This document shows positions 1-8,406 of a DNA stretch of 10,427 nucleotides, in pieces. Numbering within the stretch: the stretch's first letter is position 1; the number at the start of each line of letters is the position of its first letter. The position numbers and the translations under genes were made by a program. The notes under the pieces are model-generated. The model did not search any database and had not been told where the DNA came from. It saw nothing but the letters and a program-made list of their open reading frames with translations. This stretch comes from Vairimorpha apis BRL 01 (lineage: Eukaryota; Microsporidia; Nosematidae), in the NCBI GenBank assembly GCA_000447185.1, contig KE647153.1, positions 1-10,427 on the forward strand, given 5' to 3'.

Positions 1-223
1 AAAAAAATTNTATAAATATATTTATATCTTTGTAAATTTTTTTTAAAATTAAAATATAAAAATAATTTTTAATGTATATATAATATTTAAAATTAAAATT
101 ATATATATACCAAAAAAAATCTTCAAACCTAAAAAAAATTTATTAAAAATTTAGTTAAACGCTGTTTTTATAGTCTTATAATAAAATTTAAAAAAGTTTA
201 CGAATTAATCAAAAACTTATTAT
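1..223. other. AT-rich leader region, no gene seen
   Basis: This stretch is almost pure A/T with runs such as TATATATA, and it has one undetermined base at position 10. I see no open frame of note and no RNA gene. It probably contains the upstream region of eIF3b, but no TATA-like element can be singled out in such a background. Confidence 0.6.
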
Positions 224-226
224 CCC
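224..226 (+). promoter_or_regulatory. CCC start-proximal motif of eIF3b
   Basis: CCC at 224-226 lies seven bases before the ATG at 234, in otherwise almost C-free spacer. CCC-like signals just upstream of the start codon are known from microsporidia and mark the true start with a very short 5' UTR. It supports the ATG at 234 over any start further downstream. Confidence 0.65.
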
Positions 227-233
227 TTATAAA

Positions 234-1690
234 ATGAGTTATGAAATTATTGTTATTGGAGATAATGTAGATACACAAGAATATAATAATGTAGTCAAAG
301 AGAAAAATGTATCTTTAATATCATTTAACAGTAAATCTTCTGCTATGGATGCGTGTCAAAAATTTAAAAAAATAATATATATGCTATATTGTACAACGAT
401 TATACACATTTAATTGAAAATTCACTTAAAGAATATGAACCATTAGAAGAAATTAAAGATGAAGATATTATGAATTATCAATTTAAACATAGTGAAGAAT
501 TTTTAGTTTTAAACAACGGTCTTTACAATAATTTTCTTATAGATAATGAAGATGTTAAATTAGGAACAAAAGCGCCTTTATATGGAAAATTTTTATTTAG
601 TAATACAGGTTGTTTATTAATTAATTATTTTGAAAACAAAATAAATTGTTTTTGTTCAAATTTAACAATTAAATTTAATGATTTTAGTTTTGATGAAAAT
701 ATATTAAACGTAGAATTTAGCAGAAATGATAAATTTATGTTGGTTAATACAGAAAATAAAACTTTAATATTCGATACTAGTAATGGAAAAATTATAAGAT
801 CGGGCAAATATTCAAAGTGTAAATTTGATAAAAATGAAAGTAAAATATATAATTTTGATGATTTAAATGTATATGATATGAATTATAATATAATTGAACA
901 ACATAAATACAAAGAAATTGCAAGCTACAAATCTCAAACATTTTATTTTATAGATGGAAAAGTTCAAAAAATTGTTTATGAGAATGATAATTTTAAAAAT
1001 CAAAAATTGCAAGCAAATGTTAAAAGAATAAAATTTTTGTTTTCTGATAAGTTTGGATTTGTTTATATAACTAAAAAAATCAAGGAAAATTATTTTTATT
1101 TTATAGAAATTTATCAAGAAAATAATATTTTTTTAATTAATTTAAATTATGAACTTAAAGACATAAAAGTGTCTAATGATTATATTTTAACTTATGACAT
1201 ATCAAATAAAATAACTTTTTATAAAAGAAAAGTATCAGGCTTTGTTAAAATTAAAGAAATTTGTAAAAATGATATGTGTATAATTTCACAATCTAAGAAA
1301 GTAAGTTGTATTTACGATTACATTACAGAAAATTTAGAATTTTACGATGATTGTGTGTTAAGAACAATTTATATGCAAAGGGGATGTAATAATCTTGCAT
1401 GGTCATATTCAGATCTTTATTTATCTGCATTTTCTGTTTCTTCTGGTCAAATTCAAATATTCAACAATAATGGAAAACTAATTTTTAAAAAAATATTTAA
1501 TATTTTTGAAGATTTTTTATGGAGACCATTCTATAAACTAGAAAAAGAACTAAAAAGAAAAATTTCCGATTATAGTATGGATGAGTATGAACAACATCTA
1601 AATATTTCTTCTGCTTCTACGTATAATACTGTATGTTTTAATAGCAGAATGGAAAAGTTTTCTAATAAAAAAACAACAATTAGTTTATAA
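234..1690 (+). CDS. Eukaryotic translation initiation factor 3 subunit b (eIF3b/Prt1), one frame break near 366-372
   Basis: eIF3b is the scaffold subunit of the eIF3 complex on the 40S ribosome. The gene opens at the ATG at 234, seven bases after a CCC. Frame 1 gives a short RRM: a strand near residues 3-12 (IIVIGD) and an RNP1-like strand near 26-31. That frame stops at 411-413. The rest continues in the frame one base back, where a strand with YNDYTHLIEN resembles the end of the eIF3b RRM. A divergent WD40-like beta-propeller fills about residues 75-440. The last blade has the family pattern: NLAW near 387, an IF...GKLI stretch, then WRPF at about 429-432 followed by a basic helix (KRKISDYS...YEQHL), as in Prt1. 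With one base added, the total is 485 residues, against roughly 760-810 in yeast and human, so the C-terminal eIF3i/g-binding tail is largely missing. eIF2A shares the propeller but lacks an N-terminal RRM. The family call is an inference from remembered patterns. Confidence 0.83.
366..372 (+). other. Frame break in eIF3b at a run of seven A
   Basis: The RRM frame is open to the stop at 411-413, and the downstream frame is open only after a TAA at 365-367. The shift must therefore lie between 368 and about 413. The seven-A run at 366-372 is the obvious place. One missing A restores a continuous reading frame from the ATG at 234 to the stop at 1688-1690. The most likely cause is a homopolymer undercall; a true mutation or slippage is not excluded. 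Confidence 0.8.
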
Positions 1691-1691
1691 T

Positions 1692-1701
1692 AATAAATAA
1701 A
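1692..1701 (+). terminator. Possible polyadenylation signals after eIF3b
   Basis: Two overlapping AATAAA hexamers (1692-1697 and 1696-1701) begin one base after the eIF3b stop codon. Close spacing of stop and AATAAA is normal in compact microsporidian genes. In DNA this AT-rich the hexamer is frequent by chance, so the support is weak. Confidence 0.3.
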
Positions 1702-1962
1702 TTAAAACTAAATTTTTTAATCATATTTAATTTAATTATTTTATAATTTAAAATCAATCAATGTATACAGTTGTAATATATTTTTTAAATAATCAAAATT
1801 ATTTTATAATAATTCATCACAATTTTAATTTTTGTAAAAACATTTTTAAAATTAGATTTTTTACATATAAGTAATATTATAAAATTTATAAGAGATTAGT
1901 TTGTATGCATCATATACAATAAGTTAATATATCGATAAAATCAATAAAAAAGCAAATTATGT

Positions 1963-1967
1963 AAAAA
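1963..1967 (-). terminator. Pol III T-run terminator of tRNA-Gln
   Basis: On the minus strand the tRNA 3' end is followed after two bases by five consecutive T (AAAAA at 1963-1967 on the plus strand), the standard RNA polymerase III stop signal. Confidence 0.75.
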
Positions 1968-1969
1968 GA

Positions 1970-2041
1970 AGGTCCAGCCGAGATTCGAACTCGGATTATT
2001 GGATTCAAAGTCCAAGGTGATCGCCATTACACTACTAGACC
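1970..2041 (-). tRNA. tRNA-Gln, anticodon TTG
   Basis: Read on the minus strand, this folds as a full cloverleaf. The acceptor GGTCTAG pairs with CTGGACC over 7 bp, including one G-T pair. The D stem is GTG/CAC. The anticodon stem is TTGGA/TCCAA around the loop CTTTGAA, whose bases 34-36 are TTG, decoding CAA. A 4-base variable loop follows, then a T stem CCGAG/CTCGG around TTCGAAT. The discriminator base at 1970 is T and CCA is not encoded. There is no intron. Internal Pol III promoters are visible: an A box near TAGTGTAATGG and a B box GTTCGAATC. It is a GC-rich island in AT-rich spacer and closely resembles eukaryotic tRNA-Gln. No other tRNA was seen in the window. Confidence 0.96.
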
Positions 2042-2985
2042 ATATTACGTCATTGTAAATATGAATATTGCATATACTTTTTTATTACTTTATTGTTACA
2101 TAACTATATTTTTGATCTTGAATTACATTAACGACGCAGGTAATCATAATAATTTATGCACATAAATTTAGTGTCATAAAAAACAAATTATAATATTTTA
2201 TCTAGACTTAAATATATTTTTACTATTTATATAAAAATCTGTATTTAGGTATTTGCAAAAAAATTATTTAAATAATTTAATTTAAACTTAATTTTTTTAA
2301 TCAAAATAAAAATTGTATATTTAATGAAATTAAAAAAAATTATAAAAATAAAAATTATAAAATATAATTAAATGTTTATTTAACTAGCATAAAGCAAATA
2401 TTTTTAAGTAGAATATTTAATCAAATTTTTAATTTTCTACTCATATCTTTTCATTCACTATATATAATATAATAAATTTTAATATAGAAATTAATGTGTT
2501 TACATAATATAAAATTTTTTTATTATATGTTTTAAAATTGTACATGTATTTTAAATTCTTTATTCAAAATAATACTATTCGTTTTTCAATAAAAATTAAA
2601 ATATTTGTTTTTAATAATTTTATATAACTTCAATAAAATACTGGCATTTTAAAAGATTTTTACATTACAAATTATGTTTTTACATAAGTGAATTTTATTT
2701 TTATTGTAACTCATAACTCAATTGTTTTTATTCTATAATTTACGTTAAAATTATTAAATATCTATAATAAGGTTATTAAAGTTTTTTTTTAAAAATATAT
2801 TAAATATAATTTGTATATATTATAAAATCATTTACACAAATGCAAAAAACATATTTAATACAAACTTGAAAAATATTTAAAAAAATTTCTTTTAATACCA
2901 GTCTTTAAAAAAAATAATTTTATAGTTATTTATTTTTTATTGTGATTTTCAATACATTTGTAGCTTTAAATTTATAAATTTTTTA
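2042..2985. other. Long AT-rich spacer, no gene seen
   Basis: About 940 bases between tRNA-Gln and the nucleoporin gene. I read both strands for tRNA-like arms, conserved snRNA-like cores and open frames backed by a CCC start motif, and saw none. The only less AT-rich patch, near 2128-2142 (ACGACGCAGG), is not part of any recognisable structure. Such length is generous for a microsporidian spacer. Confidence 0.55.
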
Positions 2986-2988
2986 CCC
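2986..2988 (+). promoter_or_regulatory. CCC start-proximal motif of the nucleoporin gene
   Basis: The sequence TTTTTACCCTT directly precedes the ATG at 2991, with CCC two bases away from it. The same TTTTTACCC string precedes the Tom40 gene at 6754-6762. It fixes the nucleoporin start. Confidence 0.7.
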
Positions 2989-2990
2989 TT

Positions 2991-5757
2991 ATGAAAAAGC
3001 AACAATTATTTAATGAAACTCGTGCTTATGAAGAGCGTGAAAAATACAGTAAAAAGGAAATTTTTACAACATGTTCTCATTTATTTTCCAAAACAAAATA
3101 TTTAAATGCAAAAGCTGAACATAGTATTCCTGTTCAAAAATATGATCGATGTGGAATTATACCTCAGCTGTCTGTAATTTGGTACGCTTTTAATTATAGG
3201 TTATCATTTTTTAGATATGAAACTAACGAATTAGAAAAAATAACTACATTTTCTTCTAAAGTACAATTTGTTGATATTTTTATTCCAAAAAAAGGTATTT
3301 TTAACGAAAAGATTTATTATTGCATTGTAGTTTTTACAGAAAGTCAAGTTATAATATACGGAATAGATAATAAAACTAAAGCACTTATTAACACTAATTA
3401 TGTATGTGCAGTGTCATCAAAACCCATATGTCATATTATTAATAATGGTAATATATTTATTGGTTGTGAAAATGGAAATGTTTATAGTGTTATTTATAAA
3501 AGTTTAGATTCATGGTCATTTAATATGATGTATTTGTACAATCCTGATTCGTCTTATATATCATGTTTAGTGCCAACATCTTTAAAAAGAAAAAACCAAG
3601 AATTAAATGTATGTCTGCCAAAAAGAATTTTATGGTTACATTGGGAAAAGTTTTAAGTATTTATAATATTGAAGATGGAATTTATAAAACACGAGAAATA
3701 CCAATATATAAAGATTATGTTAATGTACAAATTGTTGAAGTTAAACATGGAGAAATATTTTTTTATTGTGTATCATCTGATGGATCTAGAGATTTTTTTG
3801 ATTCAAAACAAATTTTAACAAAAAAAAATCCATTTGATGAATATGATGATGTAAAAATAAAAACAACTGGAAAAAAACTTATAATATTACAAAAAAATCA
3901 ATATAAGGGTACTATTTTACAGTTTATATCTTTTAATGAGTTTCAAAGTATTAATATTGATAGAAATAAACCGTCAGAAAATTTAGAAACTTTAATTTTA
4001 TCTGATGATATTTTAGATTGCTTTTTTTGTAATAACGAGACTACTCTATATTTGTTGGCAGATAGAAAAATAATTTTTTATGAAATTATGGATATAAAAA
4101 AATATGTACTTATAAGTCGTGCTGACGATGTTTATAATATGATTAAAAATATTGGTCAACGTGAAGCATTAGTTTTATATTTTAATCTATTATCACTTAA
4201 TTCAGATATTTCAAAAATGGAATTTTTAAGTGTTAAAGTTGATGAAAATCATTTAAAAAGTTTATTTAGTTTTATTTATAGAGAACTTAAATCATTTTTA
4301 TATTTACCTTTAAAAGAAATACTTAAATGTGATAATATGAAAAATGAATTAGAGTTAAAAGTGATTAAATTTAAAAATTTATATAAAAAAATAAAAAAAC
4401 ACGAGTTGAATGTTGCAACTGATATTCTAAATTATTTTGTACAAACTGTATTTTTTATAAATTTACTTGATGAATATTCTTTAAATTTTGAATCAATTAC
4501 TTTATTGGATCTTTTGTTTGATAATAGTGCAAATTTTAAGAAGAAATCACTTGATGAGCTAATGGAAATTTTTAAAATGAATAAATCTATCGATATGCTT
4601 ATAAATTCTCTAAATGCTAAAGCACCTGATTATTTACCAATAGACGAAATTTATCGTCATAAAGGTTTAAATTTATTAAAAAAATATCCTTCACGAGACA
4701 AATTATGGGAATCTTTGAAAAATTTTAAGCATATATCTTTTAATTTGGATGTAATTGAAAAATATAACGATCTTAAATTTTACAGTGGATCAATTATTTT
4801 AATTAGAAAACATTTTAATTTTAATTTTGAAAAAGAGGTTTTACTTTTAAAAAATGCTATTCATTGTGACGGTGCTATTTCAAGTGCATTAGAAGATAGC
4901 AGAGAAGAATTTCATTTTGCCTTCTTCGAGGCGTTAACACAAAATTTATTAGAAAAGGACATTAACAACAAATGTGCTTGTTGCGATACTAAAACATATT
5001 TTAAATTGACAGAAATAATAAAATTGGATTCTAAATTTTTATCGTCATTTTTAAAAGAAAAATCAAAATTTGACACAAATTCAAAATTATATGAATTATA
5101 TTGGAAGTATTGTGCTTATAGAAACGATAGAATAAATGCGGTAAAATCTTTGATATATTTAATTGATGAAAAATCTATTTCTCAAGAAAAAAAATAGATT
5201 TGTTAAGAAAGTGTAAAACCATTTCTTTATATACTGAATATCAAGAAATGGTTTCAAAAAGAGTAAAACTTCTTGATATACAATTAGAATTGATTAATAG
5301 AGGCGAAAATTCTAAAATGTTAAAAAATATGTTACTTAAAGCAGATACACTTTTAAACGATTATGCATATAAATATCCTGATTTGGCTTTACGAATAATT
5401 GATATATACAATTTAAAAGATAAAAATGCTATTAAAGAAACTTGGATAAAAGCACTAGATTGTGATCTAAAAAAATCTTTACAATTTATTGTCATGAATA
5501 ATTTTTCAGGTAATGCATTTGATATTGAAATATTGGGAAATATATTTTTAGAAAAAATGACAAAAAATGATTCTTTATCTCATCTTTTATATTCTGTTGG
5601 ATTTTCGTTTTATGATATTCAAAAATTTATTGAAAATAAAATACATATGGAATCTGATTTGGAAACCAGAAACTGGTTTTTAGATGATTTTCAAAATTTT
5701 AGCAATGATAAGAAAAGCATATGTCGATTAGAACAAACTTGTATTTCAAAATCATAA
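2991..5757 (+). CDS. Nup155/Nup170-family nucleoporin, two frame breaks
   Basis: This is a large scaffold nucleoporin of the nuclear pore inner ring. Three collinear open stretches (2991-3656, about 3590-5197, about 5188-5757) form one gene if one base is missing at each junction; the total is then 922 residues, against about 1,390 in human Nup155 and 1,500 in yeast Nup170. The N-terminal part (about residues 45-375) matches the Nup155 beta-propeller in order. It has a P-L-W-like opening, PKKGIF...YYCIVVFT, IYGI, then FIGCENGNVYSVIYKS and SCLVPTSL, which parallels the human FLGGKDG-LYEL and YLVPSL stretches. From about residue 380 (YNMIKNIGQREALVLYFNLL) the protein is alpha-helical, as the Nup155 solenoid is. 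LYWKYCAYRNDRINAVKSLIYL and the ISQEKKI-DLL segment across the second break parallel the conserved C-terminal LLWKYYEK... ISLxQRLEY region. This continuity across both breaks is the main argument for one gene. Similarity was judged by memory of the family, not by a search. Confidence 0.85.
3590..3595 (+). other. First frame break in the nucleoporin gene, at a run of six A
   Basis: The first frame stops at 3654-3656; the following frame is open from 3548. Family similarity switches from the first to the second frame around the A-runs 3584-3588 and 3590-3595. One extra A joins SCLVPTSLKRK to KPRIKCMS. In the first frame the bases 3590-3596 read A AAA AAC, a canonical -1 slippery heptamer. Confidence 0.75.
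5187..5194 (+). other. Second frame break in the nucleoporin gene, at a run of eight A
   Basis: The middle frame ends at TAG 5195-5197, directly after eight A. The next frame is open from 5170 and carries the C-terminal 185 or so residues, so the break lies within 5170-5197. One extra A gives a continuous protein. In the middle frame the run reads A AAA AAA followed by TAG. Confidence 0.8.
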
Positions 5758-5762
5758 ATAAA
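5757..5762 (+). terminator. Possible polyadenylation signal overlapping the nucleoporin stop
   Basis: AATAAA begins on the last base of the TAA stop codon (5755-5757). An overlap of stop and polyadenylation signal is in keeping with short microsporidian 3' UTRs, but the hexamer is common by chance here. Confidence 0.3.
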
Positions 5763-6759
5763 TGGCATATTTTAAATATTTATATTATGATAATTATTAC
5801 ATTATTTATTTATAAATTCTTTTATATAATAATAAATAAGTATAGTATAATATTTTTAAGATTTTTCTAATTTATATAAGATGTAATGTTGTTAAAAAAT
5901 AATAAAATCTGTATTAACAAAAAATTCTACAAGAATTATAATTTTTTAAAGAAAGTTTTAGTTTTATCTTTTTTAATTTTTTACTAATAGAAAAAAATTT
6001 GTTTTTTAAACTTAATAGTAATTTAAATATATTTTTTTCTTTTATTTATTTAATATTTATAAATAATAAATTTTAAATAATTTTTTATAAAACATTACTT
6101 CTCTATGTTTTTTTAATTATTAAAAAATAACTAATAACCTGTTAATCTTTTTTAAATTAAAAAATTGTTTATCAAAAAAAATTAATTGCATTTAATGTAA
6201 AAATATTTATCAATTTAAAAATGATTGTGTTTATAATATTTAATGTGTATATAGAAAAAAATAATAAATAACATTCATAAACATAAAATTTTTATTCATA
6301 AAAAAAAATATTTGATTATAATATTTTAAAAATTTATCATAACAAATCTATAAGATCGTTTATACAGTTAATTATTTATACCACAATGTAATTAAAAATT
6401 TATACTTTAATATTAAATAATTATTTTTTAAATTGTATAAAATATTAAGCTTTATTAAATTTATAGGAAAATCATTAAATTTTTTATAGACAATTAAAAT
6501 TTTTACATAAAATGTGATGTATTAATATACATTTGTAAAAATATTTAATAATTTTTGATAAGAATATATACCTGCTTTTTTATAAAAAATAATAAGAAAC
6601 ATCAACATTGTAAAATTTTTTTAAATAAAAATCAATTTAATTCTTAAATTTTATTTATTAATCTAAATACTAAATGAATTAATATATTATGTAAAATTTA
6701 AGTAAAATATTCTTCTAATTTTTAATGTTAACATTAAATCTCAATGATCGTTATTTTTA
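5758..6759. other. Long AT-rich spacer, no gene seen
   Basis: About 1 kb of A/T runs between the nucleoporin and Tom40 genes. Stop codons are dense in every frame, and there is no tRNA-like arm and no CCC triplet until the one touching the Tom40 start. I find nothing that supports a gene or RNA. Confidence 0.55.
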
Positions 6760-6762
6760 CCC
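6760..6762 (+). promoter_or_regulatory. CCC start-proximal motif of Tom40
   Basis: CCC touches the ATG at 6763 and is preceded by TTTTTA, repeating the TTTTTACCC seen before the nucleoporin start. It implies a 5' UTR of a few bases at most and fixes the start. Confidence 0.7.
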
Positions 6763-7608
6763 ATGAAATCATCATTAAAAAATATTTGGAAAAAGTTGTT
6801 TAAGGAAGAAATTACATTTTCATATGATAGTTGTAATAATGAAATTTCAAAAATAACAGATTTATATCCTTTTTCTGGTGTTTCTACAGAAATTTCTAAA
6901 ACTTTAACACCTAATATACAAATTAGACATATTTCTATTATAAATTCAAATGAAACATCTAAACAATTAATAGGAAATTTAAGTTTTTACAATATGTTGT
7001 GGCAGATAAATGCAGATCAGGATAAAAACTTACAAATTCGTGGTACACATATTTATAAAAATATTTTGTCAAAATTTAATTATTCACAAATAACAAATAG
7101 AGAAAAATACATTCATTTTGAGTTTGATATAAAAAATAAATACAATAATTTATGTTTTAAACTTTTTAAAAGATTATCAAAAGAATTGTCGTCAGTAGGA
7201 ATTTTAAACTTTATGCAAAAAATAGGAAATTTAAGTATTGGGACAGAAGTTATTAAAGTCGAAAATGGTATAGGATTATCATTTTCTAGTCGATTTGAAA
7301 TTCTTAACTCTATTTTTACAGTATCTTTACATCAATTTAATGTTTTGTCAGCAGATTTATATTATAAACTTAATGAAATGATTGATTTTGGATTAAAATT
7401 TTCTACTTCAAAAGATAGCGAAGTTTGTTATGGATTAGGCATTAGAGTATATAGTAATCGTGGAGAAGTTATAGGATCTTTAAATAGTTCTAGACAACTA
7501 TGTTTAAGTTTTAACGATAAACTTGGGGAAGGTATTTATATTAATGCAAGTTGTCGATTGGAGAAAAATAATTTTATATATGGATATGGTTTTACATATG
7601 AATTCTAA
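6763..7608 (+). CDS. Tom40-like translocase channel of the mitosome outer membrane
   Basis: Tom40 is the beta-barrel pore through which proteins enter mitochondria, or in microsporidia the reduced mitosome. The 281-residue product has no signal peptide. A short basic N-terminal segment (about 1-25) is followed by DLYPFSGVSTEISKTLTPNIQIRHIS (about 33-58), which aligns in order with the Tom40 opening strands (FP-x-G-V ... V-NK-LS ... QV-H). The remainder alternates short amphipathic strands with turns, including GNLSIGTEV and a late GSLNSSRQLCLSF strand like the Tom40 SVDS...VGATLE strand. The last residues, about 273-281 (YGYGFTYEF), form a beta-signal of the polar-x-Gly-x-x-hydrophobic-x-hydrophobic type used for barrel assembly, like Tom40's CGFGLTIG. 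The length is below the 360-390 of human and yeast, mainly through loss of the N-terminal extension. The frame is intact. VDAC belongs to the same porin superfamily and is the main alternative, but the opening strands favour Tom40. Confidence 0.82.
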   Translation: MKSSLKNIWKKLFKEEITFSYDSCNNEISKITDLYPFSGVSTEISKTLTPNIQIRHISIINSNETSKQLIGNLSFYNMLWQINADQDKNLQIRGTHIYKNILSKFNYSQITNREKYIHFEFDIKNKYNNLCFKLFKRLSKELSSVGILNFMQKIGNLSIGTEVIKVENGIGLSFSSRFEILNSIFTVSLHQFNVLSADLYYKLNEMIDFGLKFSTSKDSEVCYGLGIRVYSNRGEVIGSLNSSRQLCLSFNDKLGEGIYINASCRLEKNNFIYGYGFTYEF

Positions 7609-7909
7609 AATATATTTTTATATAATTTGCAAAAAAATATGAAATTCAGTTTTATGAATATATATATAGAATAATAATAAAATTTTAAAATTAATATTAA
7701 TTTAATAATCTATCATTTAATTATACTATAATACATATATTCATTTTAAAACTAGATTTATATAAATTAAATTATTATTTATATGATATTTTATGTTTAA
7801 CGTTCATTTTAAATAAATTATAGTAAATTATTGAATCTGTTTACCAAATAATAATAAAAATATTTAAATAAATTCAGTAATTTTTTATTTATAATTTAAA
7901 TAAATAGTT
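7609..7909. other. AT-rich spacer between Tom40 and the retroelement
   Basis: About 300 bases of A/T runs with no frame or RNA of note. It is the left flank of the retrotransposon insertion; together with 8424-9071 it was one continuous spacer before insertion. Confidence 0.55.
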
Positions 7910-7926
7910 ATTCTGTCGGATTTATA
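7910..7926 (+). repeat. Left copy of the 17-base direct repeat (target-site duplication)
   Basis: ATTCTGTCGGATTTATA here is identical to 8407-8423; identity ends at both borders. Containing GTCGG, it is unlikely to recur by chance in this DNA. It is read as a target-site duplication around the retrotransposon fragment. This copy is also open in the frame of the fragment (V-G-F-I), so part of it could be element sequence if the 5' junction formed on microhomology. Confidence 0.85.
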
Positions 7927-8382
7927 CGTTTGACTATTGTCGAAAACGAAAAATTAAGAAAGTATGATCTTTTGGCTAATGAACTTGGACAAATATATAA
8001 ATCTCGGACAAAGATTGTTCCATATGTAATAACATGGGATGGGGTGGTAACTAAGTACCACAGAAAGTATATCAAAGAGCTAGAAATCCAATCAAATCTT
8101 GAGGCGTACATGCAATCCATTGTACTTAAGAAGACTTTAGAGTCCATTTCTATGGATAGAAGACGAGGATATGAGTGGATTGAACCTAGAGAGGACGAGG
8201 TGGAAAAAGCAGTGGAGAATTTAGTAAAAACTATACCTTTAAAAAATATATATATCGAGGAGGCGAAACTCAAAATAAACGAATCAAAAAAGCCCCGAGA
8301 TAATCAAAGTGAAGAATATGAAGATGAAATTGTTTTAAATAATCCACAAATTGAGAATACTAATAATAATGAACAACTATAA
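7927..8382 (+). pseudogene. C-terminal fragment of a non-LTR reverse transcriptase/endonuclease
   Basis: The frame is open without interruption to TAA 8380-8382 but begins in mid-domain with no ATG at its start; the first ATG is near 8110. The opening RLTIVENEKLRKYDLLANELGQIY, then PYVITWDGVVTKYH, then AYMQSIVLKKTLESISMDRRRG, matches the segment that follows the catalytic PD-(D/E)XK core in restriction-like endonuclease retroelements (remembered pattern: VExEKxxKYxxLAxxL ... P-V-x-WDG-V-TKY). The reverse transcriptase and the endonuclease catalytic residues are absent, so the fragment is inactive. The last 40 residues are an acidic, Asn-rich low-complexity tail. The lack of stops or frame breaks suggests recent insertion. 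Independent expression is unlikely because there is no CCC start motif. Confidence 0.78.
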
Positions 8383-8406
8383 AATAATAACCCAATAAAC
8401 CTTTTA
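7927..8406 (+). mobile_element. 5'-truncated non-LTR retrotransposon fragment (restriction-like endonuclease type)
   Basis: A 480-base insertion bounded by a perfect 17-base direct repeat. It contains only the C-terminal end of a retrotransposon polyprotein plus a short 3' UTR of about 24 bases with an AATAAA at 8394-8399 and no A-tail. Base composition and codons (CGG, GAG, GGG, AGG) are clearly richer in G and C than the neighbouring genes. Severe 5' truncation with target-site duplication is the hallmark of incomplete target-primed reverse transcription. The coding match (next entry) is to elements with a C-terminal restriction-like endonuclease, which are present in Nosema and other microsporidia. 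The exact clade cannot be set from this fragment. Confidence 0.8.

Larger units (their letters stand above)
1691..1969. other. Spacer between eIF3b and tRNA-Gln
   Basis: This is AT-rich DNA with no convincing frame. It carries the possible AATAAA signals next to eIF3b and, at its right end, the T-run terminator of the leftward tRNA gene. Nothing else is supportable. Confidence 0.55.

Noticed and set aside
41..110. Repeated AT strings (TTTAAAATTAAAAT-like) near the left end, also seen near 8655
   Set aside because: Low-complexity A/T sequence; matches of this sort occur throughout the spacers and do not define a repeat family.
625..1117. Two minus-strand ORFs (625-807 and 863-1117) inside eIF3b
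   Set aside because: Both lie opposite the eIF3b coding frame, are rich in Phe/Ile/Leu as expected from antisense AT-rich codons, and show no family resemblance or start motif.
3590..5194. Reading the nucleoporin region as three separate genes
   Set aside because: The second and third frames have no CCC-marked start, the third lacks an early ATG, and family similarity runs continuously across both junctions.
7908..8273. 121-codon ORF on the minus strand opposite the retroelement
   Set aside because: It is a shadow of the plus-strand reverse-transcriptase frame, which has the recognisable protein motifs. It arises because that coding region is richer in G and C and so has fewer stops on the other strand.
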